Shown: one piece after another, positions 61,211-64,000 of the stretch | How the letters are laid out: the number at the start of each line of letters is the position of its first letter | How positions within the stretch are numbered: the stretch's first letter is position 1 | Assembly: GCA_049596455.1 (NCBI GenBank) | Contig: JBMYLP010000002.1 | Coordinates: 124,001-188,000, forward strand | DNA length: 64,000 nt | Direction: 5' to 3' | Source: UBA7446 sp049596455 | Lineage (GTDB): Bacteria; Bacteroidota; Bacteroidia; Flavobacteriales; Flavobacteriaceae | The notes under the pieces: generated by a model | Told to the model about the DNA's origin: nothing | Databases searched by the model: none | Seen by the model: the letters and a program-made list of their open reading frames with translations, nothing else | Position numbers and translations under genes: made by a program

Positions 61211-61786
61211 ATGAGTTTTCACCCTTCCCTTTTAACACCTCAGGCAAAAGCCAAAAAAATGATGCTTTGGTTTGCCATGATTAGCATGACCATGATGTTT
61301 GCTGGACTAACAAGTGCCTACGTGGTGAGTAAAGCACGACCAGATTGGCTTACAGATTTTGCACTTCCCGCAGCATTTCACCTTAGTACTTTGGTTATTT
61401 TAGTTAGTAGTTTTACCTTTTGGATGGCATTCAAAATGCTAAAAGTGGATAATGCCAAAGGCGTTACGCTTTATACACTTATTACCTTAGCCTTGGCGGT
61501 AGTGTTTTCCATCAGCCAGTGGGTTGGTTTTAGCAGTATTGTATCCGATGGCTACTATTTTACGGGAGCAGAAAGCACCGTAACTACATCGTTTTTGTAT
61601 GTGCTTGTCATCACGCATTTTGCACACCTTATTGGAGGCATTGTAGTGCTTTTGGTGGTGCTTATGCGCCATTTAAATGGGGTTTACCAGAGTAAACCAC
61701 TAGGTTTTGTGTTGGCACATACCTTTTGGCATTTTCTGGGTTTTTTATGGCTCTATTTATTTGTGTTCTTATTCTTTTTAAGATAA
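61211..61786 (+). CDS. Cytochrome c oxidase subunit III-like, short copy
   Basis: 191 aa, five helices. Heme-copper oxidase subunit III family; it has the AGLTSAYVVSKARPDW start and conserved HFAHLIGGIVVLLVV segment. It begins immediately after the ctaB stop. A second, longer subunit III (61831) follows, so the oxidase probably has two subunit III-like proteins or one is paralogous. Confidence 0.85.
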   Translation: MSFHPSLLTPQAKAKKMMLWFAMISMTMMFAGLTSAYVVSKARPDWLTDFALPAAFHLSTLVILVSSFTFWMAFKMLKVDNAKGVTLYTLITLALAVVFSISQWVGFSSIVSDGYYFTGAESTVTTSFLYVLVITHFAHLIGGIVVLLVVLMRHLNGVYQSKPLGFVLAHTFWHFLGFLWLYLFVFLFFLR

Positions 61787-61797
61787 AGTTTAATACG

Positions 61798-61805
61798 TAA
61801 TTTTG
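61798..61805 (+). promoter_or_regulatory. -7 element ahead of the long subunit III gene
   Basis: TAATTTTG in the 44 bp gap matches TAnnTTTG, 25 bases before the ATG at 61831. No -33 at the right distance. Confidence 0.35.
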
Positions 61806-61830
61806 TACTCAATTTAACCGATATCCACAC

Positions 61831-62811
61831 ATGGAAGCAACAACCAACTTAGTAGAAAACGAGAATGTTTGGGACGGAGGAAACAAACCACTAAATGCAT
61901 CTTATGGTAAAATGATGATGTGGTTTTTCATTGTATCAGATGCCCTAACCTTTTCTGGTTTTCTAGTCGCTTATGGCTTTTCTCGCTTTAAAAATATTGA
62001 TTCATGGCCTATTGCCGATGAAGTATTTTATCACTTTCCCTTTTTACACGGGGTTAATGCACCGATGTATTATGTAGCATTGATGACGTTTATCCTTATT
62101 TTCTCGTCGGTGACTATGGTTCTTGCAGTAGACGCTGGTCATAAAATGCAAAAAAACAAAGTTGCTGTGTATATGCTACTTACCATTCTTGGTGGAGCAG
62201 TATTTGTGGGCTCTCAGGCGTGGGAATGGAAAAACTTTATCAAGGGTGAATATGGAGCAGTAGAAACCAAAGGGGGGCAAATTTTGCAGTTTGTTTCTGC
62301 TGATTCTGGAGAGCGAGTAGCACTTTCTTATTTTGCAACTACGCAACCAACAGACCGCGCGCAACATTCCGCCGATAAAGGCCTTTGGTATGTTGACGAA
62401 GCCACACTTCCAACATACACCGTTGCCGAGGTGCAACAGGGCTTTTTGGCAAATCCTGATTTACGTATTAAAACCGAAATGATTGATGCCGAAACAGGGC
62501 ATAAAATTGTTTTAGACCGTGCAGCTTCCGAGGCAAAACTTTCTCAAGCAGTACATGTGGTGGAAGGCGCAAACCTTATTCGAAATGAATACGGAAATCG
62601 TCTTTTTGCAGACTTCTTCTTTTTTATCACAGGCTTTCACGGCTTTCACGTATTTTCGGGTGTAGTGATTAACGGTATTATCTTTTTTAATGTGCTGCTA
62701 GGCACCTACGAACGCCGAGGACATTACGAAATGGTTGAAAAAGTTGGACTCTATTGGCACTTTGTAGACCTTGTTTGGGTTTTTGTATTTACCTTCTTTT
62801 ATCTTGTATAA
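61831..62811 (+). CDS. coxC: Cytochrome c oxidase subunit III with a soluble insertion
   Basis: 326 aa. Helices typical of subunit III are split by a soluble segment of about 100 residues (about 133-255) between two of them. The final part HGFHVFSGVVINGIIFF and VGLYWHFVDLVWVFVFTFFYL is the subunit III signature. The insertion is not found in mitochondrial or proteobacterial CoxC but occurs in Bacteroidota, as I recall. One base separates its stop from the next ATG. Confidence 0.9.
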   Translation: MEATTNLVENENVWDGGNKPLNASYGKMMMWFFIVSDALTFSGFLVAYGFSRFKNIDSWPIADEVFYHFPFLHGVNAPMYYVALMTFILIFSSVTMVLAVDAGHKMQKNKVAVYMLLTILGGAVFVGSQAWEWKNFIKGEYGAVETKGGQILQFVSADSGERVALSYFATTQPTDRAQHSADKGLWYVDEATLPTYTVAEVQQGFLANPDLRIKTEMIDAETGHKIVLDRAASEAKLSQAVHVVEGANLIRNEYGNRLFADFFFFITGFHGFHVFSGVVINGIIFFNVLLGTYERRGHYEMVEKVGLYWHFVDLVWVFVFTFFYLV

Positions 62812-62812
62812 C

Positions 62813-63187
62813 ATGGCACATAAACTTTCTATTTTCCGCGGACTTGTAACCTTCAAATCCAATGAACAAAAAATTTGGGGGGTACTCATTTTTCTTTCCA
62901 TTGTAACAGCCATTGAAGTGGCGCTTGGAATTATCAAGCCTGCCTTTTTGCTAACGCCTGTGTTTGGCATGAAAGGACTAAACTGGATATTTATCATTTT
63001 AACGATTGTAAAAGCATACTACATTGCATGGGATTTTATGCACTTACGTGACGAAAAGCGCAGCTTTACCTCATCTATCGTGTTGCCGCTTTTAATCCTT
63101 ATTCCATACCTAATTTTTATTTTACTTGTCGAAGCCGACTACATTTACAACGTAATGTTAGACGGCTTTGTAAGCTGGAATTTCTAA
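62813..63187 (+). CDS. Cytochrome c oxidase subunit IV-family protein
   Basis: 124 aa from ATG 62813 (MAHKLSIFRGLVTFKSNEQK); the longer frame overlapping coxC is rejected. Three helices (about 20-40, 58-75, 85-105), matching the prokaryotic CoxIV/CtaF small subunit. WDFMHLRDEKR is characteristic of the family. Confidence 0.88.
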   Translation: MAHKLSIFRGLVTFKSNEQKIWGVLIFLSIVTAIEVALGIIKPAFLLTPVFGMKGLNWIFIILTIVKAYYIAWDFMHLRDEKRSFTSSIVLPLLILIPYLIFILLVEADYIYNVMLDGFVSWNF

Positions 63188-63194
63188 TCAACAC

Positions 63195-63821
63195 ATGAAA
63201 AAATACATTGTCCTAGCCATACTTTTTGTTTTTCCGCTAGTGGTGTATTTGTTTTTTGCTTCGGGTGTAAATCACTTTGCAAAGCTTCCTGTGCTTACTC
63301 AAAATGTTGAAGAAATAGGGGAATATAGCGATGTACAGTTCAAAGATCGCATCACTGTTTTAGGCTTTTTCGGCAATGTTTTGCAAGACAAAAAAGCATT
63401 GGCATTAAACCTAAATCAAAAAATATATAAGCGGTTTTATCAGTTTGCAGACTTTCAATTTTTGATTGCTTTGCCCAAAGGCACAGAGACGCAAGCAGAA
63501 AATCTTAAGGCGGAACTCAAAGGTAGTACGGGAACCGATATGTCTCGCTGGAATTTTGTGTTTCTGGCACCTGATGACCTTCAGCACATTTTTAAAAGTT
63601 TGAATTTACCCTTATCGCTTGATGCTAACTTGGCCAATCCATTTGTGTTTATCATTGATAGAGATGCCAATCTTCGCGGCAGAGATGATGATGATTTTTT
63701 TGGTTACGATGCACGTTCTGTAGCTGACATAAACAACAATATGGTAGATGATGTAAAGGTAATTTTAGCAGAATATCGATTGGCATTAAAAAAATACAAT
63801 AAGGATATAAACCGTCAATAA
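63195..63821 (+). CDS. Membrane-anchored or secreted protein of unknown function in the oxidase cluster
   Basis: 208 aa. An N-terminal helix (about 4-22) acts as signal anchor. The rest may have a thioredoxin-like/SCO-like fold (ITVLGFFGNVLQDKKALALNLNQK, FVFIIDRDANLRGRDDD) but I see no CxxxC copper site. It overlaps the SCO gene by 1 base (TAATG). In flavobacteria a similar unnamed protein lies in this place. A role in oxidase assembly is inferred from position only. Confidence 0.7.
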   Translation: MKKYIVLAILFVFPLVVYLFFASGVNHFAKLPVLTQNVEEIGEYSDVQFKDRITVLGFFGNVLQDKKALALNLNQKIYKRFYQFADFQFLIALPKGTETQAENLKAELKGSTGTDMSRWNFVFLAPDDLQHIFKSLNLPLSLDANLANPFVFIIDRDANLRGRDDDDFFGYDARSVADINNNMVDDVKVILAEYRLALKKYNKDINRQ

Positions 63822-64000
63822 TGCGTCGCTACTCCTACATTGCCGTTGCATTTATCGTTTTGGTGTTTGGTATCATTTTCGTTCCCCGCATCATCGACCG
63901 TTTTCAACAGTCCAATTTGGTAGACAACAACAGATTGAGCGCGCCCGCAGCCCTATCCTTTATTGAACTTAATGGAGAGGCAAAGCGCGTACCAGATTTT
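63821..64000 (+). CDS. SCO1/SenC-family copper chaperone, 5' end
   Basis: The first 60 codons are seen and the gene continues past the window. MRRYSYIAVAFIVLVFGIIF is an N-terminal membrane anchor and the following FIELNGEAKRVPDF leads into the SCO thioredoxin domain of flavobacterial SCO proteins. The CxxxC copper motif would be beyond the edge, so the call rests on the N-terminal region and position after subunit IV. Confidence 0.65.
   Translation, partial: MRRYSYIAVAFIVLVFGIIFVPRIIDRFQQSNLVDNNRLSAPAALSFIELNGEAKRVPDF

Noticed and set aside
1..64000. CRISPR array, prophage, insertion sequence or integron
   Set aside because: No regular repeat-spacer pattern, transposase, integrase or phage gene was found; genes are core functions in tight operons.

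Overview
The window is a 64 kb piece of a chromosome from a member of the Bacteroidota, most likely an aerobic and probably marine member of the Flavobacteriaceae. Evidence for this: SprA of the type IX secretion system, a DUF4270 lipoprotein, a fused CcoNO oxidase, an alternative complex III operon joined to coxBA, many Bacteroidota -7 promoter elements (TAnnTTTG) ahead of genes, and an almost complete lack of Shine-Dalgarno sequences. Base composition is moderately AT-rich. I see no insertion sequence, prophage, CRISPR array or plasmid gene; this is core genome in compact operons.

Layout. 1-2387 (+): the end of a GT5-type glycogen/starch synthase domain protein, a DUF4270 lipoprotein with calcium-type repeats, and a small membrane protein. 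2382-13403 (-): rpoN, asnS, an RND/MMPL exporter, frr, pyrH, a secreted carboxypeptidase-regulatory-like protein, tsf, rpsB, rpsI and rplM, the last four reading as a ribosomal operon from a strong promoter with a structured L13 leader. 13520-20280: polA (-), a thioredoxin-fold protein without active-site cysteines (+), and a large DUF2723/GT117-type membrane protein (-). 20281-20888 holds tRNA-Gln with its own promoter and a bidirectional terminator, two overlapping micropeptide genes (40 and 45 aa) on the minus strand, and the rimP promoter and leader. 20889-25275: rimP-nusA-infB. This is the only stretch over 300 bases without a long gene, and it is accounted for by these elements.

25876-45387 is a respiratory block. 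actABCDEF (alternative complex III, quinol:cytochrome c oxidoreductase) runs into coxB-coxA (caa3/aa3-type oxidase). Tail to tail with it, on the minus strand, lies a full high-affinity cbb3 oxidase cluster: ccoI-ccoS-ccoNO-ccoQ-ccoP-ccoG-fixH and a TauE/SafE-like protein, including two subunits (CcoS 50 aa, CcoQ 55 aa) that are easy to miss. An FNR-like regulator with Fe-S type cysteines (45481) is divergent from ccoI. Two near-identical FNR-like palindromes lie at the same distance (23 nt) upstream of -7-like elements of ccoI and ccoS-ccoNO, which suggests oxygen control of the low-oxygen branch.

46177-58665 (+): ruvB-queG, maeB-ruvA-sprA (overlapping genes) and gcvH. 58741-60227: two tandem, recently duplicated TonB proteins. 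60317-64000: ctaB, two subunit III genes, subunit IV, an unknown membrane protein and the start of a SCO copper chaperone. This supplies the heme, subunits and copper needed by the CoxBA oxidase 25 kb away.

The most interesting non-standard items are the micropeptide operon beside tRNA-Gln, the paired FNR palindromes, the 109-residue acidic tail on ribosomal protein S2, the cysteine-less thioredoxin, the His-rich loop of ActF, and the L13 and rimP leader structures. I did not find a clearly new multi-gene defence or metabolic system.
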